Notes: a model not told the origin generated them from the letters alone. DNA of 64,000 nucleotides from Rhizosphaericola mali (GCF_004337365.2 NZ_CP044016.1:2914001-2978000), one strand, 5' to 3'; positions 8,145 through 18,611 are shown, numbered from the stretch's first letter. Made by a program: numbers and translations.

Positions 8145-8173
8145 AAAGCGACTCTAGAATTAGAGTCGCTTTT
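8145..8173 (+). terminator. Rho-independent terminator after the M3 peptidase
   Basis: AAAGCGACTCTA (8145-8156) pairs perfectly with TAGAGTCGCTTT (8161-8172) around GAAT, followed by T residues. Confidence 0.88.
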
Positions 8174-8226
8174 ATATTTCAACAATTATTGCTGTAGATG
8201 GTTTTAATAAATGAAACATTATTATA

Positions 8227-8991
8227 ATGAGTAATATAAATAGTACAAAACGATTTAGTGAAAGAGTGGATGATTATGTAAAATACCGTCCTCATTATCC
8301 TTCAGCAATTGTAAATTTACTGGAAAACGATTTCGGATTAACTTCTACAGATACGATTGTCGATATCGGCTCTGGCACTGGTATATCAAGCCAAATTTTC
8401 TTAGAAAAGGGATATTCAGTTTTAGGAGTAGAACCCAATGATGAGATGCGGAAAGCAGGGAGTGAATATTTGAAAAATTATCCAAAGTTTACGGCAAATT
8501 CGGGAACTGCTGAAGCTAGTTTATTAGAGAATAAAAGTGTCGATTTTATTATTGCCGCACAAGCATTTCATTGGTTCGACACTATTTCTGTAAGGAAAGA
8601 ATTTGAAAGAATATTAAAACCTAATGGACATGTTGTATTAATTTGGAATGAACGTTTAATTTCTAATCCTTTTGAAATAGAGTACGATCAATTAATTATC
8701 AAGCATGCTATTCATTACGTAAAAGTGGATCACCGTAACATAGATCTTGAAAGTATTCGAAAATTCTTCTTTCCCAATCCAGTAGAATTTACAACATTTA
8801 CGAATTTTCAAGATTTTGATTTTGAAGGATTGAAGGGCCGCTTGCTATCGTCTTCTTACATGCCCCAAAAAAATAATAATGGATATGATGATATGATACA
8901 AGATTTACGTTCCTTATTCGACAAGTACCAACTAGAAAATACTATCCGAATAAACTATGATACAAAAGTATATGTAGGTAATTTTTCATAA
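8227..8991 (+). CDS. Class I SAM-dependent methyltransferase
   Basis: A 254-residue Rossmann methyltransferase (Methyltransf_11 type). The SAM-binding motif I is VDIGSGTGISS (residues 46-56), followed by the acidic GVEPNDEM loop, the motif DFIIAAQAFHWFD, and LKPNGHVVLIWNER. The FHWFD signature is common in the subgroup related to trans-aconitate and UbiE-like enzymes. Substrate cannot be deduced. It stands alone between the M3 peptidase and a secreted serine hydrolase, and the DNA is noticeably AT-richer than the peptidase gene. Confidence 0.88.
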   Translation: MSNINSTKRFSERVDDYVKYRPHYPSAIVNLLENDFGLTSTDTIVDIGSGTGISSQIFLEKGYSVLGVEPNDEMRKAGSEYLKNYPKFTANSGTAEASLLENKSVDFIIAAQAFHWFDTISVRKEFERILKPNGHVVLIWNERLISNPFEIEYDQLIIKHAIHYVKVDHRNIDLESIRKFFFPNPVEFTTFTNFQDFDFEGLKGRLLSSSYMPQKNNNGYDDMIQDLRSLFDKYQLENTIRINYDTKVYVGNFS

Positions 8992-9059
8992 CTTTTCTTG
9001 CAACTTTTTTAAAATTTCTCCATCTTCTTTAATATGACATAATAAATAAAAATATTATC

Positions 9060-10625
9060 ATGATGGTGAACTTTCAGTGTAATCTATGTAAATCAATTAT
9101 AATAATAGACAATAAGAAAAAAATCAAATACCTATTCTATCTTCTATTTGTATTGATCTTCGTCATAAGGAACACATTATATGGGCAAACTACATATCAA
9201 CAATTCGATCAATATTTTTCAACCTCGAATCACATAAAACAATTCAATGGAAATGCTTTAGTTGCAGAGAATAAAAAAGTAGTATACATAAAATCTATAG
9301 GATTCGCGGATTTCGATACAAAGAAAAGACTTACCGAAAATTCGCAATTTCCAATTGCTTCTATTACTAAAATTTTTACATCCACTGCAATTTTGCAATT
9401 GAAACAAAAAGGACGTCTAAGATTAGATGATCCAGTAAAAACATATCTACCGGATTTCCCTTATACAGAAATTACAATTCGCCAATTGTTAAGTAACACT
9501 TCTGGATTGGCTCAATATTATAATTTATTTGATACCATAATGTTTCAATTTCCCGAAAAGATAATTACTAACCGTGACATTATTCCAACTTTCATTCAAT
9601 ATAAAACACCTCTACAATTTACTCCAGGCGAAAAATGGGACTACAATAATGTTAATTTCTGTATTGCGGCTTTGATAATTGAAAAAATAACTGAGCTTTC
9701 TTACCAAGACTATATCAAGCAAAATATTTTTGAGCCTTCAAACATGAAAAACTCTGTTGTACCAATAAATAGGAAAATATTACAAAAAAATCAGGTAGAA
9801 CTATATAGTTTTCCAAATCGTTATTCTACTACACTTAAAAACGTGAAAACAATTCCCGAAAATTTTAGAATTGACGGAAGAAGCAACTTTTACGGAAATG
9901 GCGGGATTGTAAGTACTTCAGAAGATTTATATAAGTTTGTACAAGCTTTGTTCAGTGGCAAACTTATCGACAAAGAAGAACTAAATGAAGCATTTACCCC
10001 TGCAAAACTAAACAACGGAAATCTTGCAGGCTATAAATTGGAAAACACAAAAATTAATTACGGCCTCGGTTGGGAAATGTACGACGATGAAAAAGATGGA
10101 AAAATAGTGTTCCACGATGGTTCAATTACAGGATTAACAAGTATCCTTGCCTTTAATATTACTAAAAAGCAAACACTCATTTTATTAGAGAATACTGGAA
10201 ATACTTCAATGTATACTGTTTCAAATACGGTATTCAATATCCTTAATGGGATATCTTTTACACCTCCAGCAGAAAATTTTGTAAGACAATATGGAAATGC
10301 TATAGCTCAAGGCCAATTTGAGCGAGCAGAATATTTAGTTTCTTCATATCAGAAAACTCCTAAAAATTATTCTATAACCGAAAGCGAAATGAACAAACTC
10401 GGTTATCAACTACTACGACACAATAAGAAAGACGCGGCTATTTCAGTATTTAGAACAACTACTAAAATTTTCCCTGAAAGTTGGAATGCATTTGATAGTT
10501 ATGCTGAAGCGCTTCTTGCCAATGGTCAAAAAACAAAGGCCATAAAAATGTATCAAAAATCACTAGAATTAAATCCCAACAACGAAAATGGAAAACAAAT
10601 TTTGTTAAAAATAAATAGCAAGTAA
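9060..10625 (+). CDS. Secreted serine hydrolase (class C beta-lactamase fold) with C-terminal TPR
   Basis: A 521-residue protein with a single N-terminal hydrophobic segment (LFYLLFVLIFVI) acting as signal or anchor after a long basic start; ATG at 9063 is an alternative. The beta-lactamase/DD-peptidase domain holds Ser101-x-x-Lys104 (ASITK), Tyr195-x-Asn197 (DYNN) and an HDG triad element (VFHDGSITG). After about residue 410 come tetratricopeptide-like helices (WNAFDSYAEALLANGQKTKAIKMYQKSLELNPNN). Such proteins act as peptidases, esterases or penicillin-binding-like enzymes in the periplasm; true beta-lactamase activity is unlikely for this architecture. It converges on the GH20 gene with 24 bases between stops. 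Confidence 0.85.
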   Translation: MMVNFQCNLCKSIIIIDNKKKIKYLFYLLFVLIFVIRNTLYGQTTYQQFDQYFSTSNHIKQFNGNALVAENKKVVYIKSIGFADFDTKKRLTENSQFPIASITKIFTSTAILQLKQKGRLRLDDPVKTYLPDFPYTEITIRQLLSNTSGLAQYYNLFDTIMFQFPEKIITNRDIIPTFIQYKTPLQFTPGEKWDYNNVNFCIAALIIEKITELSYQDYIKQNIFEPSNMKNSVVPINRKILQKNQVELYSFPNRYSTTLKNVKTIPENFRIDGRSNFYGNGGIVSTSEDLYKFVQALFSGKLIDKEELNEAFTPAKLNNGNLAGYKLENTKINYGLGWEMYDDEKDGKIVFHDGSITGLTSILAFNITKKQTLILLENTGNTSMYTVSNTVFNILNGISFTPPAENFVRQYGNAIAQGQFERAEYLVSSYQKTPKNYSITESEMNKLGYQLLRHNKKDAAISVFRTTTKIFPESWNAFDSYAEALLANGQKTKAIKMYQKSLELNPNNENGKQILLKINSK

Positions 10626-10649
10626 AAATCATTTTTAAAACACTTATAA

Positions 10650-12671
10650 TTATTCTTCTTTCGGATTTCTAAACACCGTAATGCTTAGATTAGATATAGA
10701 TCCATTTAGTGGAGTCTTTTTATCCCCGATTTTTTTCAATGGGAATGATAATGTCTGTACATAAAACATGGTGTCTTTTGCATTCTTGGGGATACTATAT
10801 CCATGCAACGTTGAGACAAGTTCTCCATCTGCCTTCAAGGTCACTTTGTTATTTGTACCGGAAAAAGTTAGGCGAATATTTTTCTCTTCTGGTAAATTAT
10901 AGTCAAAAGTATCTATATAATTTTCACGTTTAAATGCAATTTTTCTATTAGGTAGCAAGTATAGTTCAGTGCGCCAGGTATCATCAGAAAATAAAGGCGT
11001 ATTGACTTTTACATTTCCTGCTTTTATATCAAATGCAACACAATATTGAAATCCCAAATGTTCTATACTCGTATTTACTTCTCTTCTTTTACGATCAATT
11101 ACAACACCTTTAGTCGTCGGATTCCAAATCTGCCTTCTCAACTGAATAGAATCCGCACCCAATGGCAAAGGATAACTATAAAGAGGTAAGCGTTTTCCAT
11201 CAGACAAGCCAAATGCATCTTTTGCAAATTGATTATAATTGTTGGTATCGGTAACATTGGACCACATTTTTTCAGCCAATACTTGTAAAGCTGGAAAAAC
11301 ACGATTATGTACATCCATCGCGGTAATACCATTGCCTACAATATCATTCCAAACGGCGAAAGAACCGCCAACTAATGAAGTATCTCCTTGTTCAAATTTT
11401 ACATTTCCTACGTTTAAAGGTGTCCAACTTTTGTACAAATAGGGCAAATCTAAATAATCATAATAATAACCTGCGGCAGGCACGATATATACAAATCCAT
11501 CAGGTGTACTGATTAATTTATAGCCCAATCTTTTCATTTCAATTGGATCTGCATAACCATTATACCAAATATTCAATGTCACATCTTTTGAAATAACGGG
11601 TGTTGTGCCAGTCGCATGCGTCAAAGCACCCCAAGCGCGTACTTGTTTACCATACCCTTGAACAAAATGTATCAAATGATCAGTAAACGCTCTAAATCTT
11701 TCGGACTCTGCTTTAGCATATTCATCTGTACCAATATGTACATAAGGCCCTACAAATACAGGATTAGCACCGCTAATGTATTCCTTGAAAATATTGTCAA
11801 CAATTTTTTCAGTTGCAGGATTCGCTAAATCCAAATGATCAGCACCATATTTCTTACTTGCAATCTGAGGAAATACTTGTGTAATGGCTAAGGAATGTGC
11901 TGGCACATCAATTTCTGGGATAATCGTTACGCCATATTGCAAGGCTAATTTTTGCAAAGCGATAAAATCTTTTTTCGTATAAAACTCTCCATTTTTATTG
12001 AGTTTGGGATAAGTGGAAGATTCTAATGCAAATCCAGCATAAGTACTATCCCAATTATTGTTGAAAAATTTCTGAAAGCCATTGTCATTTAAATGAATTT
12101 GAAACTCGCTTATTTTATAATAAGACAACATTTTTACATAACGTTTCAAAAATTCTAAAGAGAAAAACTTACGTCCATCATCTAATATAAATCCTCGTGA
12201 TGGATATTTAGGAAAATCAATAATCTTTCCTTTAGCCAAACCTGTATTTTTCTTTTTTGCTTGTTCTATCAATTGTAAAAGTGTCCTTGTGCCCCAGATC
12301 AAGCCTTTGTAGTGCGGAGCTTCAATGGTTATAATTTTATCAATATCCAATGTGTAACCTTCTTTTCCCAACTCTTTATCTTGCGATGTTTTCAAAGAGA
12401 TTACAGTAGCATTTTTTGGTATTTTTTGACTAATGGTATTTTTAATGCCTATTTCATTAAAATCATTATTCAAAATTTTAGCGGCTTCTGTAACATCTAC
12501 GTTTTTACCATCAATTACAATAACGCAAATGTTTTTCAAGGAAAGAAGCCCTTGCTGACCTTCCCATTGTTGTAATGAAGGAATCACAAACGGTTTTGAA
12601 TTGGTTTGTGCAGATAGATTTTGGGAAATAAATATCCAAATTAGTACAAAGCAGTAAAAAAATGTTTTCAT
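10650..12671 (-). CDS. Glycoside hydrolase family 20 beta-N-acetylhexosaminidase
   Basis: A 673-residue secreted enzyme that removes terminal N-acetylhexosamine from chitin oligomers, glycans or peptidoglycan fragments. Order: Sec signal (MKTFFYCFVLIWIFISQNLSAQ), GH20b N-terminal domain, then the catalytic TIM barrel from about residue 160 (PSRGFILDDGRKFFSLEFLKRYV) with the catalytic pair Asp316-Glu317 in HIGTDEY. A beta-sandwich (lectin-like) C-terminal domain follows from about residue 500. I take ATG 12671, which is preceded by a -7 box (TAAATTTG) only 5 bases away; the upstream TTG at 12689 lies outside that transcript. Possibly linked functionally with AnmK in amino-sugar recycling. Confidence 0.92.
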   Translation of the reverse strand: MKTFFYCFVLIWIFISQNLSAQTNSKPFVIPSLQQWEGQQGLLSLKNICVIVIDGKNVDVTEAAKILNNDFNEIGIKNTISQKIPKNATVISLKTSQDKELGKEGYTLDIDKIITIEAPHYKGLIWGTRTLLQLIEQAKKKNTGLAKGKIIDFPKYPSRGFILDDGRKFFSLEFLKRYVKMLSYYKISEFQIHLNDNGFQKFFNNNWDSTYAGFALESSTYPKLNKNGEFYTKKDFIALQKLALQYGVTIIPEIDVPAHSLAITQVFPQIASKKYGADHLDLANPATEKIVDNIFKEYISGANPVFVGPYVHIGTDEYAKAESERFRAFTDHLIHFVQGYGKQVRAWGALTHATGTTPVISKDVTLNIWYNGYADPIEMKRLGYKLISTPDGFVYIVPAAGYYYDYLDLPYLYKSWTPLNVGNVKFEQGDTSLVGGSFAVWNDIVGNGITAMDVHNRVFPALQVLAEKMWSNVTDTNNYNQFAKDAFGLSDGKRLPLYSYPLPLGADSIQLRRQIWNPTTKGVVIDRKRREVNTSIEHLGFQYCVAFDIKAGNVKVNTPLFSDDTWRTELYLLPNRKIAFKRENYIDTFDYNLPEEKNIRLTFSGTNNKVTLKADGELVSTLHGYSIPKNAKDTMFYVQTLSFPLKKIGDKKTPLNGSISNLSITVFRNPKEE

Positions 12672-12676
12672 ATTAC

Positions 12677-12684
12677 CAAATTTA
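12677..12684 (-). promoter_or_regulatory. -7 promoter box abutting the GH20 start
   Basis: TAAATTTG on the minus strand ends 5 bases before the GH20 ATG, consistent with a leaderless message. No good -33 TTTG is seen at the usual distance. A partial CG-centred palindrome (AAACGTTT, 12722-12729) lies 45 bases upstream and could be a regulator site. Confidence 0.45.
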
Positions 12685-12744
12685 AGCAATTACATGAAGT
12701 TTCTTATTTGAAAATCAAAGTAAACGTTTGCATAATATCATAAA

Positions 12745-12775
12745 AAAAGGACCAGCAAATGCCAGTCCTTTCTAA
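12745..12775 (-). terminator. Terminator after rny
   Basis: GGACCAGCA (12749-12757) pairs with TGCCAGTCC (12760-12768) through 7 pairs and a 2x2 internal loop. A-rich sequence on its left becomes the T-run for the minus-strand rny transcript. Confidence 0.7.
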
Positions 12776-12790
12776 AAAATATTTAGATAA

Positions 12791-14344
12791 CTATCTTGCT
12801 ACATTCACTGCACGTTTTTCACGGATTACAGTTACTTTAATCTGACCAGGATAAGTCATTTCAGTTTGAATTTTTTGTGCAATTTCAAAACTTAGTTTGT
12901 CGCTATCACCATCAGAAACTTTTTCCGCTTCTACGATTACACGCAACTCACGACCCGCTTGAATCGCATACGCTTTTTCAACACCATTATATGCTTGCGC
13001 CAAATTTTCCAAATCTTTGATACGTTGGATATATTGTTGCATCATCTCACGTCTTGCACCAGGACGCGCACCACTGATGGCATCACAAGCTTGAACTATT
13101 GGAGAGATTACATATTGCATTTCCATTTCATCATGGTGTGCTCCAATAGCATTCACTACCGCAGGATTTTCACCATATTTTTCCGCCAATTTTGCCCCTA
13201 ACAATGCGTGACTTAATTCCGTTTCTTCATCAGGAACTTTACCAATATCATGTAGCAAACCAGCACGTTTTGCCAATTTTGGATTCAATCCTAATTCTGC
13301 CGCCATGATACCACAAAGGTTGGCTGTTTCACGGCTGTGCATCAATAAGTTCTGACCATAGGAAGAACGGAAACGCATTTTACCTACGATACGAATCAAT
13401 TCTTTATGCAAACCATGAATTCCCAATTCCATTACGGTACGTTCACCGATTTCTGCAATTTGTTCTTCTAATTGTTTGCGTGTTTTGTCTACCACTTCCT
13501 CAATACGAGCTGGGTGAATACGTCCGTCAGCGACCAAACGCGTCAAAGACAAACGGGCTATTTCTCTTCTCAATGGATCGAAAGAAGACAATACAATGGC
13601 TTCCGGAGTATCATCAACGATCAAGTCAACACCTGTTGCTGCCTCAATCGCACGTATATTACGACCTTCACGACCGATGATCTGACCTTTAATTTCATCT
13701 GTTTCCAAATTGAAAACGGTTACAGTATTTTCAATTGTCTGCTCAGCAGCAGTACGTTGGATAGATTGGATAATGATTTTGCGTGCTTCTTTGCTCGCTT
13801 TTTGTTTTGCGTCTTCGATAATTTCTTGTTGAAGCGTCAACGCTTGTGTTTGTGCTTCATGTTTCAAGTTTTCTACCAATTCCGCTTTTGCTTCTTCAGC
13901 AGTCAAATTCGCAACTTTTTCTAGGCGACGAATATGTTCTTCTTGATGTTTTTCTAATTCCCCTTTTTTCTTATTGACAATTTCAATCTGATTTTCTAAT
14001 TCAGATTTCAAAGTTTGATTTTCTTTTACTTGTTTTTCAAGAGCAGATTCCTTCTGTCCTATATTGGCTTCTTTTTGCTTAATTCTATTTTCGCCTTCGC
14101 TGATTTTTCTATTTCTGTTATTTACATCTTTGTCATATTCTGACTTAAGTTGTACATATTTTTCTTTCGCTTCTAATTCTCTCTCTTTTTTATAAGCATC
14201 GGCCTCTATTTTGCCTTCTTTTACGATTAATTGCGCTTGTTGTTGTGCCTCCTCAATCTGTTTGGATGTATTTTTTGCAAATATTACTTTACCTAAAAAT
14301 ATTCCAACTATAACACATACAACAGCGATTACTGTTGTGATCAT
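12791..14344 (-). CDS. rny: Ribonuclease Y
   Basis: A 517-residue membrane-anchored endoribonuclease that starts mRNA decay. Order: N-terminal membrane helix ([22 protein letters not shown]), a long charged coiled coil (about 25-190, rich in E, K and Q), a KH RNA-binding domain with [15 protein letters not shown] near 215, and an HD phosphohydrolase domain with [11 protein letters not shown] and the metal motif LLHDIGK. Length is normal for the family. It has its own terminator and stands between GH20 and pgk; a -7-like box (TATCTTCG, 14415-14422 minus) 70 bases upstream may be its promoter. Confidence 0.96.
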   Translation of the reverse strand: MITTVIAVVCVIVGIFLGKVIFAKNTSKQIEEAQQQAQLIVKEGKIEADAYKKERELEAKEKYVQLKSEYDKDVNNRNRKISEGENRIKQKEANIGQKESALEKQVKENQTLKSELENQIEIVNKKKGELEKHQEEHIRRLEKVANLTAEEAKAELVENLKHEAQTQALTLQQEIIEDAKQKASKEARKIIIQSIQRTAAEQTIENTVTVFNLETDEIKGQIIGREGRNIRAIEAATGVDLIVDDTPEAIVLSSFDPLRREIARLSLTRLVADGRIHPARIEEVVDKTRKQLEEQIAEIGERTVMELGIHGLHKELIRIVGKMRFRSSYGQNLLMHSRETANLCGIMAAELGLNPKLAKRAGLLHDIGKVPDEETELSHALLGAKLAEKYGENPAVVNAIGAHHDEMEMQYVISPIVQACDAISGARPGARREMMQQYIQRIKDLENLAQAYNGVEKAYAIQAGRELRVIVEAEKVSDGDSDKLSFEIAQKIQTEMTYPGQIKVTVIREKRAVNVAR

Positions 14345-14548
14345 GGTCTGTATACTGTTTAAACTAATTAATAATGAACAGGTTATTGCAAATATCTACA
14401 ATATCCCTAAGGTGCGAAGATAACCAAACGAAATCAAAAACATTAGTGAAATCACGTATCTTTTTGAAATGAACGCTTCTCTCCTATCCAAACTCGTAGT
14501 TTCAAAATTAGAATTTAGATGCAAAAAAATCCTAATATATTGATACAC

Positions 14549-14581
14549 AAAAAACGAACATAGAATTTATGTTCGTTTTTT
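14549..14581 (-). terminator. Rho-independent terminator after pgk
   Basis: A perfect 14-base stem (14549-14562 with 14568-14581) around GAATT, with A-run on one side and T-run on the other. It is symmetrical and can end transcription in both directions. Confidence 0.9.
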
Positions 14582-14598
14582 CTTATCGTCTGTGAATA

Positions 14599-15798
14599 TT
14601 AACCTTCTTTGATTGCAGCGATACCCGGCAATATTTTACCTTCAAAATATTCCAATAAAGCACCACCACCCGTAGAAACGTAGCTTACTTTATCAGCAAA
14701 TCCGAATTTATTTACAGCTGCAACGCTATCACCACCGCCAACAAGAGAGAATGCTCCATTTTGGGTAGCTTCTGCAACGGCAGTAGCAACTGCTTTGGTA
14801 CCACCTTGGAATTTTTCCATTTCGAATACGCCCATTGGACCATTCCACAATATCGTTTTGGAATTTTTAATTACTTCTGTAAAAGCAGCTTCTGCTTTTA
14901 CAGCAATATCCAATCCCATCCAGCCATCTTCAATCGCATCACTTGGAGCAATCTCCGTATTGGCATCCGCCGCAAACTTGTCTGCGATAACAGAATCTTG
15001 AGGTAAATGTATTTTTACACCTTTTGCTTCCGCTTTTTTCAATAATTCTACCGCTGTTTCCAAGCGATCATCTTCGCATAAGGAAGCGCCAATTTTTCCG
15101 CCTTTTGCTTTAAAGAAAGTGTACGCCATACCACCACCAATGATGATATCTGTCGCTTTTTCTAAAAGATTTTCAATAATCAAAATCTTATCCGAAACCT
15201 TCGCACCACCGATAATTGCCGTAAAAGGTTTTTCAGAATGATGCAAAACTTTCTCTGCACTTGAAACTTCATTGTCCATCAACAATCCGAAAAATTTCTT
15301 TCCAGTAGGGAAAAATTGTGCAATTACAGCAGTGGAAGCGTGCGCTCTATGCGCCGTACCAAAGGCATCATTGACATATACATCGCCTAATTTGCTTAAT
15401 TTTTCTGCAAAATCTTTATCTCCTTTTTCTTCTTCTTTATAAAAACGAAGATTTTCCAATAACAACACTTGTCCTGGTTGTAAAGCTGCCGCTTTATCAA
15501 TAGCTTCCGCACCGATACAATCATTTGCAAATTCAACTTTTGTACCGATCAATTCTTCTACTTTGGATAAAATATATTTTAAGGAAAATTTGTCCTCAGG
15601 TCCTTCTTTTGGACGACCTAAATGGCTCATCAAAATAACGCTACCACCATCAGAAAGGATTTTTTTAATTGTTGGCACCGCCGCTTTTATTCTTGTATCA
15701 TCTGTAACTTCTAAAGTCTGTTTATCTAAAGGAACATTAAAATCGACTCTTATCAATACTTTTTCCCCTTGGAAATTATGCGCTGTGAAATGACTCAT
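14599..15798 (-). CDS. pgk: Phosphoglycerate kinase
   Basis: A 399-residue glycolytic enzyme that transfers phosphate from 1,3-bisphosphoglycerate to ADP. Signature regions are visible in order: [12 protein letters not shown] (residues 14-25), the basic SHLGRPK patch (59-65), [28 protein letters not shown], the hinge and nucleotide site [15 protein letters not shown], and the C-terminal GGGDSVAAV and [15 protein letters not shown]. Full length with no breaks. Monocistronic, with a strong terminator and another hairpin upstream. Essential for central carbon flow, including the fructose-6-phosphate expected from the polyol pathway. Confidence 0.97.
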   Translation of the reverse strand: MSHFTAHNFQGEKVLIRVDFNVPLDKQTLEVTDDTRIKAAVPTIKKILSDGGSVILMSHLGRPKEGPEDKFSLKYILSKVEELIGTKVEFANDCIGAEAIDKAAALQPGQVLLLENLRFYKEEEKGDKDFAEKLSKLGDVYVNDAFGTAHRAHASTAVIAQFFPTGKKFFGLLMDNEVSSAEKVLHHSEKPFTAIIGGAKVSDKILIIENLLEKATDIIIGGGMAYTFFKAKGGKIGASLCEDDRLETAVELLKKAEAKGVKIHLPQDSVIADKFAADANTEIAPSDAIEDGWMGLDIAVKAEAAFTEVIKNSKTILWNGPMGVFEMEKFQGGTKAVATAVAEATQNGAFSLVGGGDSVAAVNKFGFADKVSYVSTGGGALLEYFEGKILPGIAAIKEG

Positions 15799-15884
15799 TA
15801 TGTTTACAATTTGAATGTTGTATAATATTTCGGGCTTAAAAATAGGAAAATACTTTCGTTAAAACCCTGTCAAATCTAAATAAA

Positions 15885-15920
15885 ACAAAAAAGCCTTGAA
15901 ACTTTCGCTTCAAGGCTTTT
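15885..15920 (-). terminator. Rho-independent terminator after the desaturase
   Basis: AAGCCTTGAA (15891-15900) pairs perfectly with TTCAAGGCTT (15909-15918) around an 8-base loop. The left A-run is the U-tract for minus-strand transcripts. Confidence 0.88.
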
Positions 15921-15940
15921 CAATATTTTAAACAAATCAA

Positions 15941-17026
15941 TTATGCGGCTTTTTGATCTTCATGTGCCATTTGTTTCAAAAATCCGATATGTGATCCTAT
16001 TGCTTGATACATTTTATCATATTCAATATACGTCACATCATAATCTTTACAAGCTTGCTTCACAATCTTATTAATCGCTGGATAATGAATATGCGAAATA
16101 CGTGGAAATAAATGATGCTCTACTTGAAAATTCAAACCACCCACATACCAACAAATAAATTTGTTTTGCGTAGCAAAGTTAGCTGTTGTTCTCAATTGAT
16201 GTACCGCCCATTCGTCTTCCAAGGTGTAAGCTGGAGCTTGCGGCATCGGAAATGCAGTATCACTCACCGTATGTGCCAATTGAAATACAATACTCAAAAT
16301 CAAACCTGCCGTCATGGTAAATGCAGCAAATCCGATAAACCATGGCAACCATCCAAATCTAACCACTGGTATGACGATAAATAAACCATAATAAATCGCT
16401 TTAAATACCCAAAACTCGATATGATCTCTCAATTTCATCTTTTTGATTGGAGTTGCGCCAATTTTTCCTGTGAAATATTTTTTAAAATCACTGATAAATG
16501 TCCAGAAAAAATGAAGTATTGCATAGAAAAACCAAAAATAATAGTGTTGAAATTTATGCATTTTATATTTCTTCTGTGTAGGCGCCATCCTTAAAAATGG
16601 TTCTGCGTCAATATCATCATCAATACCATCAATATTAGTATAGGCGTGATGAATCACATTGTGTTTCATATTCCACATATATTGACTAGCGCCAACAAAT
16701 TCCGCAGTATTAGCTGCTAAACGATTGACAATCGGACTGTTACTAAAACTACCGTGATTGCCATCATGCATTACATTAAAGCCTACAGCAGAAGCTACAG
16801 CACCCAACAGCATACACAATAAGATCGATATAAAATTAGACGATGGCGTAAAAAATATAATTGTAGTATATAATACAACCAATAATATTACTAGAAAAAT
16901 GGCTTTGGATAAAATCCTAGAACCACCGGTCATTGGCTGACCTGTTGTTTTGAAATAATCATTAATGCGCTTCTTTAGTTCAACGTAAAAAGAAGGATTA
17001 GGATGTGCAAATTTTGCTGCTTGCAT
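15941..17026 (-). CDS. Membrane fatty acid desaturase (acyl-lipid/linoleoyl-CoA type)
   Basis: A 361-residue integral membrane di-iron desaturase that puts double bonds into acyl chains. Three histidine boxes are intact: HDGNH (87-91), HNVIHH (122-127) and QVEHH in LNFQVEHHLFP near residue 300; the Q-x-x-HH form is typical of front-end-type desaturases. Hydrophobic pairs at about 42-85 and 185-235 give the usual four-helix topology. No fused cytochrome b5 is present, so an external ferredoxin or cytochrome must supply electrons. Probably used for membrane fluidity. Transcribed alone, downstream of bshB1 by 54 bases. Confidence 0.92.
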   Translation of the reverse strand: MQAAKFAHPNPSFYVELKKRINDYFKTTGQPMTGGSRILSKAIFLVILLVVLYTTIIFFTPSSNFISILLCMLLGAVASAVGFNVMHDGNHGSFSNSPIVNRLAANTAEFVGASQYMWNMKHNVIHHAYTNIDGIDDDIDAEPFLRMAPTQKKYKMHKFQHYYFWFFYAILHFFWTFISDFKKYFTGKIGATPIKKMKLRDHIEFWVFKAIYYGLFIVIPVVRFGWLPWFIGFAAFTMTAGLILSIVFQLAHTVSDTAFPMPQAPAYTLEDEWAVHQLRTTANFATQNKFICWYVGGLNFQVEHHLFPRISHIHYPAINKIVKQACKDYDVTYIEYDKMYQAIGSHIGFLKQMAHEDQKAA

Positions 17027-17079
17027 GATGAAATTTAAATAATAAAAAAGTTGAAATGAATTCGGATGAGTCTAAAAAT

Positions 17080-17817
17080 TTAGGTGGTTACTTGCACGAG
17101 GTCATTAAAATCTCTCACGCCCACTGCCTTTTCGCTTATAAATCCTTCGGCATATTGTACACCGATTGTTTTACCTAAAGACAATGCTCTACCAATGGTT
17201 CTATTCAAAAAATCCGGAGTGGAAATATATGTTGTAGGTTCAGACGCATCCGATGTATTAAATTGTGTCTTATAACAAACAACAGCTTTGATTTTTTGTT
17301 CATGAACATCCGAAATATCAAAAACAAAATCTGGTTCGATATACGTATCTTGGATATAATGATAGATATTTTTGGGACGCCAAGCTTCTTGTGATTCGCC
17401 CTCCCATTCTGTTTCTATCTTACGAAGACCCGATAAAAATGCTGCACGTACCACCAATTCAGAACTTCTTCCATGATCTGGATGACGATCTTTGGGCGCA
17501 TTACAGATCAATATTTCTGGTTGATATTTTCTAATTACTTGAATTACTTTAAACAAATTTTCTTGTGTAATTTCAAAAAAGCCATCTGCCATTTCCAAAT
17601 TTTCGCGGTAAGAAATACCCATCACCTCAGCGGCATCTTCTGCCTCTTGTCTTCTGGTATGGATCGTTCCACGTGTACCCAATTCACCTTGTGTAAGGTC
17701 AACGATAGCGACTTTTTTGTTTTGTTTTACAGAAGCGATAAGTGTACCACCGCAGCCCAACTCGATATCATCGGGATGCACTCCTATTGCCAAAATATCT
17801 ACTTTTAATGCACTCAT
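17080..17817 (-). CDS. bshB1: Bacillithiol biosynthesis deacetylase BshB1
   Basis: A 245-residue zinc amidase of the PIG-L/LmbE family that deacetylates GlcNAc-malate in bacillithiol synthesis. It shows the zinc motif H14-P-D-D17 (AIGVHPDDIELGCGGTL), the BshB1-typical LTQGELGTRGT, the second motif CNAPKDRHPDHG, and the C-terminal substrate region RALSLGKTIGVQYAEGF. Bacteroidota use bacillithiol as their thiol buffer, which agrees with this call. The other bsh genes are not in the window. It could be co-transcribed with the desaturase. Confidence 0.93.
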   Translation of the reverse strand: MSALKVDILAIGVHPDDIELGCGGTLIASVKQNKKVAIVDLTQGELGTRGTIHTRRQEAEDAAEVMGISYRENLEMADGFFEITQENLFKVIQVIRKYQPEILICNAPKDRHPDHGRSSELVVRAAFLSGLRKIETEWEGESQEAWRPKNIYHYIQDTYIEPDFVFDISDVHEQKIKAVVCYKTQFNTSDASEPTTYISTPDFLNRTIGRALSLGKTIGVQYAEGFISEKAVGVRDFNDLVQVTT

Positions 17818-17986
17818 CTTAAAATTTGCAAATAATTATAATCCAACCTTTGGAAGTAAGTTATTTAAAAACTCACTTTAAAGCGCGGCAAATATACGGC
17901 ATTTAAAATCGTTGTAAAGCAGGATAATATGTTTAAAGTTTGTCATTTAACATTTATACCCAATAAATGTCAATAAGTGAAGAATT

Positions 17987-18601
17987 TTAGTGTTGTCCAT
18001 ACATTTTAGCAACATCTTGGGCAATTGCTTCCAGGGCCTGATCCTCCCCCTCAGCATCATAGTCTTGTTTGAGGCTAGAGCCGAAGACCACTGCGACGGA
18101 TTGCCAAAATAAGGCGGTCAGATTTCCTTTATATTCTTGGATTATTTCGTAACAATTATTACCCGTTTGGCGGCGAATAAGCTTCATCAATACTTTTCCT
18201 TGATATACAGATAGATTAGAAATTTTGCTGGTGAAATTTTTCTTTAAATCAGCCTCATGAGAGTGGATTATTGCCTTTCTTTTTGCCTTATCTGTCACTC
18301 CTACTAATTCTTGATTGATCTGATTCATCACTCTCGATGCAGATAGAGCATATGGATAAGTCACGTAAACAGCATTGCGTAAGCGGGTCCACTCTTTGAA
18401 ATATCTTTTAAATTTTGGCAAAACCTTTCCCTCCAACTCAACGGACGGAAGACTGACACAAGGTAGTGTATCTCCTGTCTGCGGATCTATGTAAATACCA
18501 ACGACAGTATCTTTTGCCATTTTCTGCCCCCAAATATTTTGGGAAAAGCCAAGCAAGAACAGCCAAAACAATATCCATATATTTTTTAAACACTTCACCA
18601 T
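17987..18601 (-). CDS. DUF4294 family exported protein
   Basis: A 204-residue protein with a Sec signal (MVKCLKNIWILFWLFLLGFSQNIWGQ). The core, from about residue 45, matches the DUF4294 family, found mainly in Bacteroidota and of unknown function: DTLPCVSLPSVELEG, KFKRYFKEWTRLRNAVYVTYPYA and YQGKVLMKLIRRQTGNNCYEIIQ. The start at 18601 is chosen because a -7 box (TACCTTTG, 18604-18611 minus) lies immediately upstream, so the TTG at 18619 would be outside the transcript. It is divergent from holA. No catalytic residues can be named. Confidence 0.8.
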   Translation of the reverse strand: MVKCLKNIWILFWLFLLGFSQNIWGQKMAKDTVVGIYIDPQTGDTLPCVSLPSVELEGKVLPKFKRYFKEWTRLRNAVYVTYPYALSASRVMNQINQELVGVTDKAKRKAIIHSHEADLKKNFTSKISNLSVYQGKVLMKLIRRQTGNNCYEIIQEYKGNLTALFWQSVAVVFGSSLKQDYDAEGEDQALEAIAQDVAKMYGQH

Positions 18602-18603
18602 TT

Positions 18604-18611
18604 CAAAGGTA
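18604..18611 (-). promoter_or_regulatory. -7 promoter box abutting the DUF4294 gene
   Basis: TACCTTTG on the minus strand matches TAnnTTTG and ends 2 bases before the ATG at 18601. It decides the start codon. The -33 element is not obvious. Confidence 0.5.

Noticed and set aside
12722-12729. AAACGTTT upstream of GH20 as a further site of the same LacI regulator
   Set aside because: It shares only the core and not the outer bases of the 14-mer; noted but too weak to include in the regulon.
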